Shown here piece by piece: positions 25,276-33,949 of a stretch of 64,000 nucleotides of DNA. The translations under genes were made by a program, and so were the position numbers. The stretch comes from Acuticoccus kalidii (GTDB lineage: Bacteria > Pseudomonadota > Alphaproteobacteria > Rhizobiales > Amorphaceae), in NCBI RefSeq assembly GCF_021556395.1, contig NZ_JAKGCS010000017.1, forward strand, positions 62,001 to 126,000. The letters run 5' to 3'. Numbering within the stretch: the stretch's first letter is position 1; each line of letters opens with the position of its first letter. The notes beneath the pieces were generated by a model. The model ran no database searches. It saw nothing but the letters and a program-made list of their open reading frames with translations, and was not told where the DNA came from.

Positions 25276-26487
25276 TTATTCGATGCCGCCGAACACGAGA
25301 TCGGCCTGCTTGATCGCCTCGGGGAAGATCGCCTTCGCCTCGCCGTCCTGGATCTGGAAGACCGGCGGCTCGAGCGACACGATCTGGCCGGTCTCGCCGA
25401 ACTTCACCGGACCGTAGAAGGTGGTGACGTCGAGGTCGGCGAGGGTGTCGCGCACGGCCTGCGGGTCGATCGTGCCGGCCTTCTCGATGGCGAGCTGGAG
25501 GATCGCGCCCGCCGCACTCGCCGAGGCTTCGGCATAGTCCGGGATCGCGTCATAGGCCGCCTCGAAAGCGGCGACATAGTCGGCGGTGGAGCCGAAAATG
25601 TCCTCACCATCATAGGTGACGGAAGGGTGCCACCAGGCGGCGCTCGAAATGTGCTCGGCGAGCGGGCCACCGGCCTCGATGAACTCCTTGTAGGCGGGGC
25701 CGGCGATCATCGTCAGCACCTTCGGATGGATGCCGAGCTCGCTCATCTGGCGACGCATCAGGATGAGATCGTTGATGTAGCCGGTCGCGAACACCCAGTC
25801 GGGCTGGCGCTGGCGCATCAGAGTGAGCGCCGAGGCGTGATCGAGCGTGCCGATCGCGTATTCGTCGAACGAGATGACCTCGAGATCGTTTGCCGCCGCG
25901 GACGCTTCCATTTCCTTCGCGATGGCGAGCGGGAACAGATCGTTGCGGGCGTAGATGGCGACGGTCTTGATCTCCTCGTCGGCGCCGACGACGATCTCGG
26001 TGAGCGGGGTCGTCAACGTCGAGTTCGGGGTGAAGGTGCCGAACAGGAACTGATAGCCCTGATCGTAGACCGACTCGGACGACGCAGTCGCGGCGATCGT
26101 CGGGATGCCGTAGCGCTCGGAGACGCTGCTCGCGGCCTTCGCGGCGCCCGAACCGAACGGCGAGAAGAGGAAGCTCACCCGATCCTCGGTGATGAGGCGC
26201 TCGGCCGACTGGACCGCGCGGGGCGTGTTCGATTCGTAATCGACGTACACGATCTCGACCGGCATCTTCGTGCCGCCGACATCGATACCGCCCGCCTCGT
26301 TGACCGTTTCGGCCCAGAGGTCATAGCCGCGCTGTTGCTTGAGGCCCTCGGGAGAGAGCGGGCCGGTCAGCGGCAAAGGCGCGCCGACGCGGATGGTGTC
26401 TTGCGCGGCGGCGGGAGCCGCGAAGGCGAGGCCTGCGGCCAGCGTGACCGCCAGGGTCGGGATCGACAGAAGAGATGTTTTCAGCAT
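25276..26487 (-). CDS. ABC transporter substrate-binding protein (Liv/Peripla_BP_6 type)
   Basis: A 403-residue periplasmic receptor with a signal peptide (MLKTSLLSIPTLAVTLAAGLAF, cleavage after AAPAAA near 28). The mature part starts DTIRVGAPLPLTGPLSPEG and contains EIVYVDYESNTPRAVQSAERLI, both typical of the amino acid/urea/amide receptors of this class. It binds the substrate for the Liv-type transporter encoded downstream. It is the first structural gene after the LysR regulator, with 72 bases between them that hold a candidate regulator site overlapping the end of lysR. Confidence 0.94.
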   Translation of the reverse strand: MLKTSLLSIPTLAVTLAAGLAFAAPAAAQDTIRVGAPLPLTGPLSPEGLKQQRGYDLWAETVNEAGGIDVGGTKMPVEIVYVDYESNTPRAVQSAERLITEDRVSFLFSPFGSGAAKAASSVSERYGIPTIAATASSESVYDQGYQFLFGTFTPNSTLTTPLTEIVVGADEEIKTVAIYARNDLFPLAIAKEMEASAAANDLEVISFDEYAIGTLDHASALTLMRQRQPDWVFATGYINDLILMRRQMSELGIHPKVLTMIAGPAYKEFIEAGGPLAEHISSAAWWHPSVTYDGEDIFGSTADYVAAFEAAYDAIPDYAEASASAAGAILQLAIEKAGTIDPQAVRDTLADLDVTTFYGPVKFGETGQIVSLEPPVFQIQDGEAKAIFPEAIKQADLVFGGIE

Positions 26488-26559
26488 TCGGCGCCTCCAA
26501 GTCTGCCGGGGTCATTCGGAGGAGCGTAGCGTTCGTTAGCGGTGCTTAAAACAAGAGAT

Positions 26560-27504
26560 TCAAGCACGCGGTGTTGCAGATTTTGCAACACCCGAGACCC
26601 CGGCAATGTCGGCGAGCGTGCTGACGAAACGCGCCGCGACGGGGCTGAGCTCCATCCCGGTCCGCTTGACCACCTGCATCGACGAGGATGCGACCGCGCC
26701 TTCCGCGAGCGGAATCGCGACGACCTTGCCCGCTTCGAGCTCGCGCTCGATGCCGAATTCCGGCAGCAACGTCACCCCCATGCCGCAGATCCCGAACTGG
26801 CGGGCCATGTCGATCGAGTTGGTCTCGAGCCGGATCTTCAGTTCGATATTGCCGGCCTTCACGATGTGGTCGACGAGATGGCGGATCCCGAACGTCGCGT
26901 TGGGAAGACCGACGGGCTCCGTGGCGATTTCGGCAAGCGTCAGCGTCTTGCGATCCGCGAAGGGGTGATCCGGTGCGACCACCGCAAACAGCGGCGCCGG
27001 CATCCTGAGGAGCGGCGCGATGCCCGGCCGTGGGTGCGGATAAAACAGGATCCCGATCTCGCAGCGGTCCTCCTCCACCGCGCGGGCGACGTCGTCGGTG
27101 CCGGACACGACGACGTCGTACGTGATCTCGGGATAGGCGGTGGAGAAGCGGGCGAGCGCGTTCTGAAGAAGGCCGCCGATCGTCCCCTCAACGGTGTGGA
27201 TCGACAGATGGCCGACGCGCAGCCCCTTCAGCGCGTCGATCGCGCTTTGGAGGCGCTGGACCTCGCGGCTGCGGGTGCGCACGAAACGGGCGAGGATCTC
27301 ACCCGCCGGGGTGAGCCGCACCCCTTGCGCGTTGCGGACGAGGAGCTGCGCTCCGAAGGCGTGCTCGAGCTGGCGGATCTGCCGGCTGATCGAGGAGGCG
27401 GACATGTGCAAGACGTCCGCCGCCTGCCGGATCGAACCGTGCTTCACGACCTCGGCGAACGAGCGATAGTGGCTCTCCACGATGGGGGACCTTTGCGCGG
27501 ACAT
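26560..27504 (-). CDS. LysR family transcriptional regulator
   Basis: A 314-residue regulator with the N-terminal helix-turn-helix (FAEVVKHGSIRQAADVLHMSASSISRQIRQLEHAFGAQLLVR, about 15-56) and a co-inducer-binding domain. It is immediately upstream of the Liv-type operon and probably controls it. The GGTGTTGCA dyad at its own 3' end (26570-26592) is the best candidate binding site. The start ATG at 27502-27504 has only a weak AGGG upstream. Confidence 0.92.
   Translation of the reverse strand: MSAQRSPIVESHYRSFAEVVKHGSIRQAADVLHMSASSISRQIRQLEHAFGAQLLVRNAQGVRLTPAGEILARFVRTRSREVQRLQSAIDALKGLRVGHLSIHTVEGTIGGLLQNALARFSTAYPEITYDVVVSGTDDVARAVEEDRCEIGILFYPHPRPGIAPLLRMPAPLFAVVAPDHPFADRKTLTLAEIATEPVGLPNATFGIRHLVDHIVKAGNIELKIRLETNSIDMARQFGICGMGVTLLPEFGIERELEAGKVVAIPLAEGAVASSSMQVVKRTGMELSPVAARFVSTLADIAGVSGVAKSATPRA
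26570..26592. promoter_or_regulatory. Candidate LysR-type operator or hairpin: 9-base perfect inverted repeat
   Basis: GGTGTTGCA and TGCAACACC flank a five-base spacer, so the pattern T-N11-A typical of LysR boxes is present. It overlaps the last codons of the lysR gene and lies 83-105 bases upstream of the binding-protein start. It could equally act as a small transcript hairpin between the regulator and the structural genes. Confidence 0.5.
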
Positions 27505-27526
27505 CGACGCGCGACCCTAGAGCAGC

Positions 27527-27556
27527 TCTCGCCCGATCGGTATCGGCCGGGCGAGA
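27527..27556. other. Inverted repeat between the polyol dehydrogenase operon and lysR
   Basis: TCTCGCCCG pairs with CGGGCGAGA around a 12-base loop. It lies in the 84-base gap after the mannitol dehydrogenase stop and before the lysR start. There is no following T-run, so it is at best a Rho-assisted stop or a transcript-protecting hairpin. Confidence 0.5.
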
Positions 27557-27588
27557 ATGTCGCTTGTTGCGGGCGCGCGGGCGGCGGC

Positions 27589-29061
27589 TCAGAGCGTCCC
27601 GTCGAGATAGCGGCGGAGCGTCGTTTCCGTACCGTCCTTCCAGACCATCGCGAGCGATTTGGCGAAGGCCGCGCGCATCTGCGGCGCGGTGCCGACATCG
27701 CCGTAGATATCGCCCATGCCGAGCCATGCATCGGGATTCTCTCGGGCCTCTTCGGCGAGGGGCTTCAAGCGGTCCCAGTTGGGGTCGTTCGGCTCGATGA
27801 TCTTCCCCTCCTCGCTGATGCCGGCGCAATAGCGGCACCACAGCGCCGATTCGAGCGCGAGCCCGGTGATCGAGGCGCCGGTCTTCAACCGGTCGGCGAT
27901 CGACGGGACGATGAATTTCGGCTGCCGGTTCGAGCCGTCGAGGCAGAGGCGGCGGACGGTGTCGCCGATCTTCGGGTTGGCGAAGCGCCGCTCGATCTCC
28001 TTGGCGTAGGTGGCGAGATCGGTGTTCGGCACCGGCGGGACGACGGGGATGATCTCGTCCGCGTGGATCTTGCGCAGGAAGGCGGCGATCAGCGGCTCGG
28101 CCATCGCCTCGTGCACATAGGTGATGCCGATGAGGCCCGCGGGATAGGCGATCACCGCATGGCCGCCATTGAGGATGCGGATCTTCATCGCCTCATAGGG
28201 CGAGACGTCGTCGACGAACTCGACGCCGACCTCTTCGAGCGCCGGCCGCCCGGTCGGGAAGGTGTCTTCGAGAACCCACTGGGTGAAATCCTCGCAGAAG
28301 ACCGGCCACGCGTCGTCGATCCCGAAGGCGCTCTTCGCGAGCCCGCGTTCCCGCTCGCCGGTCGCGGGGGTGATGCGGTCGACCATGCCGTTCGGGAACA
28401 CGACCTCACCCTTGATCCAGTCGGCAAGCGCCGGGTCGGACAGCGCGGCCGTGCCGACCACCGCGTTCCGCGCGACCTTGCCGTTGTGGGGGATGTTGTC
28501 GCACGACATCACCGTGAAGGGCGCCATTCCCGCGGCACGGCGCGCTGCGAGGCCGGCGGCGATGAGGCCGAACACCGTCTTCGGCGCGGCGGGATTGGCG
28601 CCGTCCGCGACGATCGCCGGATGGGCGGAGTCGAACACTCCGGACGAATCGATGAAATAGCCGCCCTCCGTCACCGTCAGCGAGACGATGCGGATCGCCG
28701 GATCGGCGAGCCGTCGCAGGATCGCCGGTGCGTCGGCGACGGGCGCGAAGTCGATCATCGCGCCGGTGACGTGGGCGCGGCTCACGTCCGCCGACTGTTC
28801 GACCACCGTCGTCAGCCAGTCCTGCCCTTCGAGCGCCTCGCGCATCGCCGCGTCGCCCGGCATCACCCCCGCGCCGACGATCGCGAAATCATGATCGCGC
28901 CCGGCCGAGAACAGCCGGTCGAGATAGGTCGCCTGGTGGGCGCGGTGGAAATTGCCGACGCCGAAATGGAGAATGCCGGGCGACAGATCACGCCGCTCAT
29001 AGGTGGGTACGCCCGCTTTGCCGGCGATTTCGGGGAGATTCGCGAGGGAAAGACGGGTCAT
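27589..29061 (-). CDS. mtlK: Mannitol dehydrogenase family protein (long-chain polyol dehydrogenase)
   Basis: A 490-residue NAD-dependent polyol dehydrogenase of the mannitol/UxuB family. Signatures are the N-terminal ILHFGVGNFHRAHQA nucleotide-binding region, VMSCDNIPHNGKV (about 175-188), FPNGMVDRITP and the KIRILNGGH active-site region (the catalytic Lys of this family). It probably oxidises mannitol or arabitol to the ketose. The start ATG (29059-29061) shares one base with the stop of the smoS-like gene (TGATG). Position and order match the end of the Rhodobacter smo operon, where MtlK is the second dehydrogenase. A longer in-frame reading exists but overlaps the SDR gene and is not used. 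Confidence 0.92.
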   Translation of the reverse strand: MTRLSLANLPEIAGKAGVPTYERRDLSPGILHFGVGNFHRAHQATYLDRLFSAGRDHDFAIVGAGVMPGDAAMREALEGQDWLTTVVEQSADVSRAHVTGAMIDFAPVADAPAILRRLADPAIRIVSLTVTEGGYFIDSSGVFDSAHPAIVADGANPAAPKTVFGLIAAGLAARRAAGMAPFTVMSCDNIPHNGKVARNAVVGTAALSDPALADWIKGEVVFPNGMVDRITPATGERERGLAKSAFGIDDAWPVFCEDFTQWVLEDTFPTGRPALEEVGVEFVDDVSPYEAMKIRILNGGHAVIAYPAGLIGITYVHEAMAEPLIAAFLRKIHADEIIPVVPPVPNTDLATYAKEIERRFANPKIGDTVRRLCLDGSNRQPKFIVPSIADRLKTGASITGLALESALWCRYCAGISEEGKIIEPNDPNWDRLKPLAEEARENPDAWLGMGDIYGDVGTAPQMRAAFAKSLAMVWKDGTETTLRRYLDGTL

Positions 29062-29834
29062 CAGCTCATCCAGTTGCCGCCGTCGACATTGTAGGTCTGG
29101 GCGACGATGTAATCGGCCTCCGGCGTCGCGAGGAAGATCGCCATGCCGGTGAGGTCTTCGGGCGTGCCCATCCGCCCATAGGGAACGGCGGCGCCGACCT
29201 GGCGCTTCTTCTCGCCGGGCATCAGCTTCTCGTGCTTGGCGAAGAGCGCGTCGACCCCGTCCCAATGCGCGCCGTCGACGACGCCCGGCGCGATCGCGTT
29301 GACGTTGATGCCGTGCTTCACGAGGTCGAGCCCGGCGGACTGGGTGAGGCTGATCACCGCCGCCTTGCTGGCGCAATAGACGGCGACGAGCGGCTCGCCC
29401 CGCCGCCCGGCCTGGCTCGCCATGTTGATGATCTTGCCGCCCTTCCCGTCCGCGATCATCCGCTTCGCCACCGCCTGCATCATGAAGAGGACGCCGGACA
29501 CGTTGATCGCGAAGAGTGTGTCGTAGCTCTCGCGGGTGATCTCGGCGATCGGGGCGAGGTCGAAGACGGCGGCGTTGTTGATCAGGATGTCGATCCGCCC
29601 GAGCGCGGCGGAAGCGGTCGCGACCGCGGCGTCGATCGAGCGCTGATCGGTCACGTCGAGATGGAGGGCGAGCGCGCTTTCGCCGAGAGAGTCGGCCGTG
29701 GCGCGGGCGCTGTCGAGGTCGATATCGCCGATCGCGACGCGGGCGCCTTCACGGACATAAGCCTCGGCGAAGGCGCGGCCGATGCCGCGGGCGGCGCCCG
29801 TGATCAGGGCCGCCTTTCCGTCGAGCCGGCCCAT
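29061..29834 (-). CDS. smoS: Short-chain dehydrogenase, sorbitol/galactitol dehydrogenase type
   Basis: A 257-residue classical SDR. It has the nucleotide-binding TGAARGIG, NNAAVF, a catalytic Ser (INMASQAG) and YCASKAA (YxxxK). The region GVVDGAHWDGVDALFA and the C-terminal PEADYIVAQTYNVDGGNWMS match what I recall of SmoS, the sorbitol dehydrogenase of Rhodobacter sphaeroides. It oxidises sorbitol or galactitol with NAD. It follows the ABC ATPase gene without a gap (TGAATG) and precedes mtlK with a one-base overlap. Gene identity rests on order plus strong resemblance. Confidence 0.93.
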   Translation of the reverse strand: MGRLDGKAALITGAARGIGRAFAEAYVREGARVAIGDIDLDSARATADSLGESALALHLDVTDQRSIDAAVATASAALGRIDILINNAAVFDLAPIAEITRESYDTLFAINVSGVLFMMQAVAKRMIADGKGGKIINMASQAGRRGEPLVAVYCASKAAVISLTQSAGLDLVKHGINVNAIAPGVVDGAHWDGVDALFAKHEKLMPGEKKRQVGAAVPYGRMGTPEDLTGMAIFLATPEADYIVAQTYNVDGGNWMS

Positions 29835-30833
29835 TCAGATCGCCTTTCCGTCGGCGTCGAAGCGGTGGATCCGCTCCTCGATCGGAGTGAGATGGACGCG
29901 GTCGCCGTGGCGGACGCCGAACTCGCCGTCCGAGCGGGCGGTCAGCGTGCCCACCCCGTCAACATTGACGTGGAGGAAGGTGTCGGAGCCGAGATGCTCG
30001 GACACGGTCACGAGGCCGGACCATTTGCCCTCCTCCATCGACAGGCGCAGATGCTCCGGGCGAATGCCGATTTGCGCCGCGCCCGCCTCTTGCGCGTCGC
30101 GACCGTCGATGAAGTTCATTTTGGGGGAGCCGATGAAGCCGGCGACGAAGGTGTTCTTCGGCGCGCGATAGAGCTCCAGCGGGCTCCCCACCTGCTCGAT
30201 CCGGCCGGCGCTGAGGACGACGATCTTGTCGGCCATCGTCATCGCCTCGACCTGATCGTGCGTCACGTAGATCATCGTCGTCTGGAGCTGATTGTGCAGC
30301 TCCGAGATTTCGAGGCGCATGTTGACGCGCAATGCCGCGTCGAGATTCGACAGCGGCTCGTCGAACAGAAAGGCCGCCGGCTCACGCACGATCGCGCGGC
30401 CGATCGCGACGCGCTGGCGCTGGCCGCCGGAGAGCTGGCCGGGCCGCCTGTCGAGATAGTCGGTGAGGTTCAAGGTGGCGGCGGCGGCCTTGACCTTCTT
30501 GTCGATCTCGGCGCGCGGGAGGCCGGCCATCCTCAGCGGAAAGGCGATGTTCTTTGCGACCGACATATGCGGATAGAGCGCGTAGGACTGGAACACCATC
30601 GCCAGACGGCGTTTGGCCGGCGGGGTCAGGGTCGCGTCCTGCCCGTCGATGAGGATCGTGCCGGACGTGACGTCCTCGAGCCCGGCGATGAGGCGCAGGA
30701 GCGTCGACTTTCCGCAGCCCGAGGGGCCGACAAAGACCACGAACTCGCCGTCCTGGATATCGAGATCGAGAGGCTTGATGACCTCGACGGTGCCGAATTG
30801 CTTGGTGACGTCCTGAAGGATGATCTGGCCCAT
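29835..30833 (-). CDS. smoK: Sugar/polyol ABC transporter ATP-binding protein (MalK/UgpC type)
   Basis: A 332-residue ATPase with Walker [10 protein letters not shown] (about 37-45), [13 protein letters not shown], signature LSGGQRQR, Walker [11 protein letters not shown] and [17 protein letters not shown]. The C-terminal third is the TOBE-type regulatory domain ([11 protein letters not shown]). It energises the two permeases encoded upstream and, by order, is the SmoK equivalent for polyol uptake. Only six bases separate it from the permease gene. Confidence 0.94.
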   Translation of the reverse strand: MGQIILQDVTKQFGTVEVIKPLDLDIQDGEFVVFVGPSGCGKSTLLRLIAGLEDVTSGTILIDGQDATLTPPAKRRLAMVFQSYALYPHMSVAKNIAFPLRMAGLPRAEIDKKVKAAAATLNLTDYLDRRPGQLSGGQRQRVAIGRAIVREPAAFLFDEPLSNLDAALRVNMRLEISELHNQLQTTMIYVTHDQVEAMTMADKIVVLSAGRIEQVGSPLELYRAPKNTFVAGFIGSPKMNFIDGRDAQEAGAAQIGIRPEHLRLSMEEGKWSGLVTVSEHLGSDTFLHVNVDGVGTLTARSDGEFGVRHGDRVHLTPIEERIHRFDADGKAI

Positions 30834-30839
30834 GATGTC

Positions 30840-31670
30840 CTACTTCACCGCGCCGAAGGTGAGGCCGCGCACGAGCTGCTTCTGGGAGAACCAGCCGAGG
30901 ATGAGGATGGGGGCGATCGCCATCGTCGATGCGGCGGAGAGCTTTGCATAGAAGAGACCTTCCGGACTCGAATAGCTCGCGATGAACGCCGTCAGCGGCG
31001 CCGACCGGGCCGCCGTGAGGTTCAGCGTCCAGAACGCCTCGTTCCATGCGAGGATGATGTTGAGCAGCAGCGTCGAGGCGATGCCCGGCACCGCCATCGG
31101 CACGAGAACATAGAGGATCTCGGAGCGCAGCGTCGCCCCGTCCATCCGCGCCGCCTCGAGGATGTCGCCCGGAATCTCGCGGAAATAGGTGAACAACATC
31201 CACACGATGATCGGTAGGTTGATCATCGTCAGCACGATCACGAGGCCGAGCCGCGTGTCGAGAAGGCCGGTGTCGCGGAAGATCAGATAGATCGGGATGA
31301 GGACACCGACCGCGGGCAGCATCTTCGTGGAGAGCATCCACATCAGGATGTCCTTGGTGCGCTTGGCCGGCACGAAGGCCATCGACCACGCCGCGGGGAT
31401 CGCGATGACGAGCCCGGCAACGGTCGAGCCGAGTGAGATGATCACCGAGTTCATGAAGTGGCGGAAATAATTCGACCGCTCCTGCACGGTGACGTAATTT
31501 TCGAGCGTCCAGTCGAAGAAGAGGAATGACGGCGGCGTCGCGACCGCTTCGGCCTCCGTCTTGAAGCTCGTCAGGATCGTCCAGAGGATCGGGAAGAAGA
31601 TCAGGAACGCGATCGCCCAGGCGATGACGGACATGACGATCTTTTGGCGGGTGGGGATCGCACGGGCCAT
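30840..31670 (-). CDS. smoG: Polyol ABC transporter permease (MalG type)
   Basis: A 276-residue carbohydrate permease of the second-subunit type. It has about six hydrophobic segments and the EAA loop ILEAARMDGATLRSEILYVLVPMAVPGIAS (about 195-225), plus a short basic end. The N-terminal MARAIPTRQKIVMSVIAWAIAFLIFFPILW is typical. It lies 3 bases after the other permease gene and is translated with it. Confidence 0.93.
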   Translation of the reverse strand: MARAIPTRQKIVMSVIAWAIAFLIFFPILWTILTSFKTEAEAVATPPSFLFFDWTLENYVTVQERSNYFRHFMNSVIISLGSTVAGLVIAIPAAWSMAFVPAKRTKDILMWMLSTKMLPAVGVLIPIYLIFRDTGLLDTRLGLVIVLTMINLPIIVWMLFTYFREIPGDILEAARMDGATLRSEILYVLVPMAVPGIASTLLLNIILAWNEAFWTLNLTAARSAPLTAFIASYSSPEGLFYAKLSAASTMAIAPILILGWFSQKQLVRGLTFGAVK

Positions 31671-31673
31671 GGC

Positions 31674-32546
31674 TCAGATGTCCAGATTCTTGCCGATCAT
31701 CCGCATCAGGAAGATCGCGACGATATTGGCGAGGATCACGGCGACGATGCCGCCCGCAGAGCCGCCACCCACGTCGAATTGCAGGAGCGACTGGGCGTAG
31801 ACGAGGAAGGTGATGTTCGTCGTCGCGTAGCCCGGCCCGCCATTCGTGGTGACGAGGATCTCGGCGAAGACCGAGAGGAGGAAGATCGTCTGGATGAGGA
31901 TCACCACGGTGATCGCGCGGGCGAGGTGCGGCAGAATGATGGACCTGAAGCGCGACAGCGGCGGCGCGCCGTCCATTTCAGCCGCCTCGAGCTGCTCCGA
32001 ATCGAGCGATTGCAGCGCCGTCAGCAGGATGAGGGTCGCGAACGGCAGCCATTGCCAGGCGACGATCAGAATGATGGACAGCAGCGGAATCTCGGCGAAA
32101 AAGTCCACCGGCTGGAGGCCGAACCCCTTCGCGATCCACGCGAAGAGCCCACTCACCGGGTTCATGAACATGTTCTTCCAGACCAGCGCCGACACCGTCG
32201 GCATGACGAAGAAGGGCGCGATCACCAGAATGCGGACGATGCCCTGGCCGAAGATCGGCTGGTCGAGAAGGAGCGCGAGCAGCACGCCGCCGACGATGGT
32301 GATCAGAAGAACACCACCGACGAGAAGCAACGTGTTGGTCAAAGCAGCGAAGAATGCGGGATCGGTGAGGAAGAACTCGTAGTTCATGAACCCGATCCAC
32401 TCCTCCATCCCCGGCATCAACAGGTTGTACCGGAGGAAGGAGAAGTAGAGCGTCATCGAGAGGGGCACGATCATCCAAAGCAAAAGCAGGATGACGGCCG
32501 GTGTCATCATGAGCCGTGCGGCGGCTCTGGAATGTTGCGTGGCCAC
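31674..32546 (-). CDS. smoF: Polyol ABC transporter permease (MalF type)
   Basis: A 290-residue carbohydrate permease. The start is GTG at 32544-32546 with GGAG 7 bases upstream. Features are the N-terminal RLMMTPAVILLLLWMIVPLSMTLYFSFLRY and the EAA loop QLEAAEMDGAPPLSRFRSIILPHLARAITVV (about 208-238). It is separated from the binding-protein gene upstream by 92 bases that contain a strong hairpin, which may lower its expression relative to the binding protein. Confidence 0.93.
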   Translation of the reverse strand: MATQHSRAAARLMMTPAVILLLLWMIVPLSMTLYFSFLRYNLLMPGMEEWIGFMNYEFFLTDPAFFAALTNTLLLVGGVLLITIVGGVLLALLLDQPIFGQGIVRILVIAPFFVMPTVSALVWKNMFMNPVSGLFAWIAKGFGLQPVDFFAEIPLLSIILIVAWQWLPFATLILLTALQSLDSEQLEAAEMDGAPPLSRFRSIILPHLARAITVVILIQTIFLLSVFAEILVTTNGGPGYATTNITFLVYAQSLLQFDVGGGSAGGIVAVILANIVAIFLMRMIGKNLDI

Positions 32547-32598
32547 GAGCGTGCTCCTCGACAGACGAATGCGAGGCGCCGAAGCGCCCGCCAGGGGG

Positions 32599-32623
32599 GA
32601 CGGGCGCCCGGTCGGCGCCCGTC
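32599..32623 (-). other. Perfect GC-rich hairpin between the polyol binding-protein and permease genes
   Basis: GACGGGCGCC and GGCGCCCGTC flank a five-base loop. On the transcript this would form a very stable hairpin 53 bases upstream of the smoF start and 16 bases after the smoE stop. It has no T-run. In binding-protein transporters such hairpins often protect the mRNA of the first gene and give more binding protein than permease. Confidence 0.6.
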
Positions 32624-32638
32624 ATGCGGCGCCGTGGC

Positions 32639-33949
32639 CTATTTGGGGTAGCCGGCGCGGCGCATTTCCCGGCTCGTGACCTGCTGGGCGGTGGCGAGCG
32701 CCTGATCGGCCGTCACCGTGCCCGCGAGCGCGGCGGAGAATTGTTGACCCACCGCGGTGCCGATGCCCTGGAACTCCGGGATCGCCACGAACTGCACGCC
32801 GGTATAGGGCACCTCGTCGACCGTCGGATTGTCGGGATCCGCCGCCTCGATGGAGCGGAGCGTCATCGCGGCGAACGGAGCCGCCTTCTGATAGTCCGGG
32901 TTCTCATAAAGGGAGGTGCGGGTGCCCGGCGGGACGTTCGCCCAGCCTTCCTTGTCGGCCACGAGCTGCAGATAGTCCTTCGAGGTCGCCCAGGCGATGA
33001 ACGCCTTCGCCGAATCGACCTTTTCGGAGCCCGCAGGAATGCCGAGCGCCCAGGCCCAGAGCCAGTTGCCGCGCTTGCCGAGGCCGTTGTCCGGCGCCAG
33101 CGCGAAGCCCACCTGGTCGGCGACCTGGCTATCGTTCGGGTTGGTCACGAAGGAGGCGGCGACGGTCGCGTCGATCCACATGCCGCATTTGCCGGACTGG
33201 AAGAGGGCGAGGTTCTCGTTGAAGCCGTTGGAGGACGCCCCCGGAGGGCCGGCGTCCTTCATGAGGTCGAGATAGAAGTTGAGCGTGTCCTTCCACTGCT
33301 GGCTGTCGAATTGCGGGTTCCAGTCCATGTCGAACCAGCGCGCGCCGAAGGAGTTCGCCATGGCGGTGAGGAGCGCCATGTTCTCGCCCCAGCCCGCTTT
33401 ACCGCGCAGGCAGATGCCGTAGATCTCGTTGCTCTTGTCGGTGAGCTTTCGCGCCGCCTCGCCGATGAACTCCCAGGTCGGCTCCTCGGGCATTTCGAGG
33501 CCCGCTTTCTCGAACAGGTCCTTGCGATACATCACCATCGAGCTCTCGCCATAGAAGGGCGCGGCGTAGAGCTTGCCGTCGACGGAGAGGCCGTTCCGAA
33601 TGGCGGGGAGGAGATCGTCGACGTCATAATCGTCGCCGAGATCGTCGAGCGGGACGAGCCAGCCTTGGCGCGCCCAGATCGGCACTTCGTAGGTGCCGAT
33701 GGTCATCACGTCGTATTGACCGCCTTTGGTGGCGATATCGGTGGTGACGCGCTGACGCAGAACATTCTCTTCCAAGGTCACCCATTCGATCTGGATGTCG
33801 GGGTGCTTGGAGGTAAAATCATCCGCAAGGCTCTGCATGCGGATCATGTCGCCATTGTTCACGGTGGCGATGGTAATCGTTTCGGCTTGGGCGGCGACAC
33901 AGAGCGCAACGGCCGACGTCGCGCCGATCAAGGTCGGCAACAACCGCAT
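32639..33949 (-). CDS. smoE: Polyol ABC transporter substrate-binding protein
   Basis: A 436-residue extracellular sugar-binding protein (SBP_bac_1 type). The signal peptide is MRLLPTLIGATSAVALCVAAQAE; the mature part opens TITIATVNNGDMIRMQSLADDF and contains YDVMTIGTYEVPIWARQGWL. The start ATG at 33947-33949 is chosen for its GGAGG six bases upstream; a GTG five codons up is not needed. As first gene of the smo-like operon it would bind sorbitol, mannitol or another hexitol. No regulator of the operon is in the window. Confidence 0.93.
   Translation of the reverse strand: MRLLPTLIGATSAVALCVAAQAETITIATVNNGDMIRMQSLADDFTSKHPDIQIEWVTLEENVLRQRVTTDIATKGGQYDVMTIGTYEVPIWARQGWLVPLDDLGDDYDVDDLLPAIRNGLSVDGKLYAAPFYGESSMVMYRKDLFEKAGLEMPEEPTWEFIGEAARKLTDKSNEIYGICLRGKAGWGENMALLTAMANSFGARWFDMDWNPQFDSQQWKDTLNFYLDLMKDAGPPGASSNGFNENLALFQSGKCGMWIDATVAASFVTNPNDSQVADQVGFALAPDNGLGKRGNWLWAWALGIPAGSEKVDSAKAFIAWATSKDYLQLVADKEGWANVPPGTRTSLYENPDYQKAAPFAAMTLRSIEAADPDNPTVDEVPYTGVQFVAIPEFQGIGTAVGQQFSAALAGTVTADQALATAQQVTSREMRRAGYPK

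Noticed and set aside
26542..29094. 850-codon open frame on the plus strand
   Set aside because: Antisense to lysR and mannitol dehydrogenase genes, both with clear family motifs; the frame shows only charged mirror sequence.
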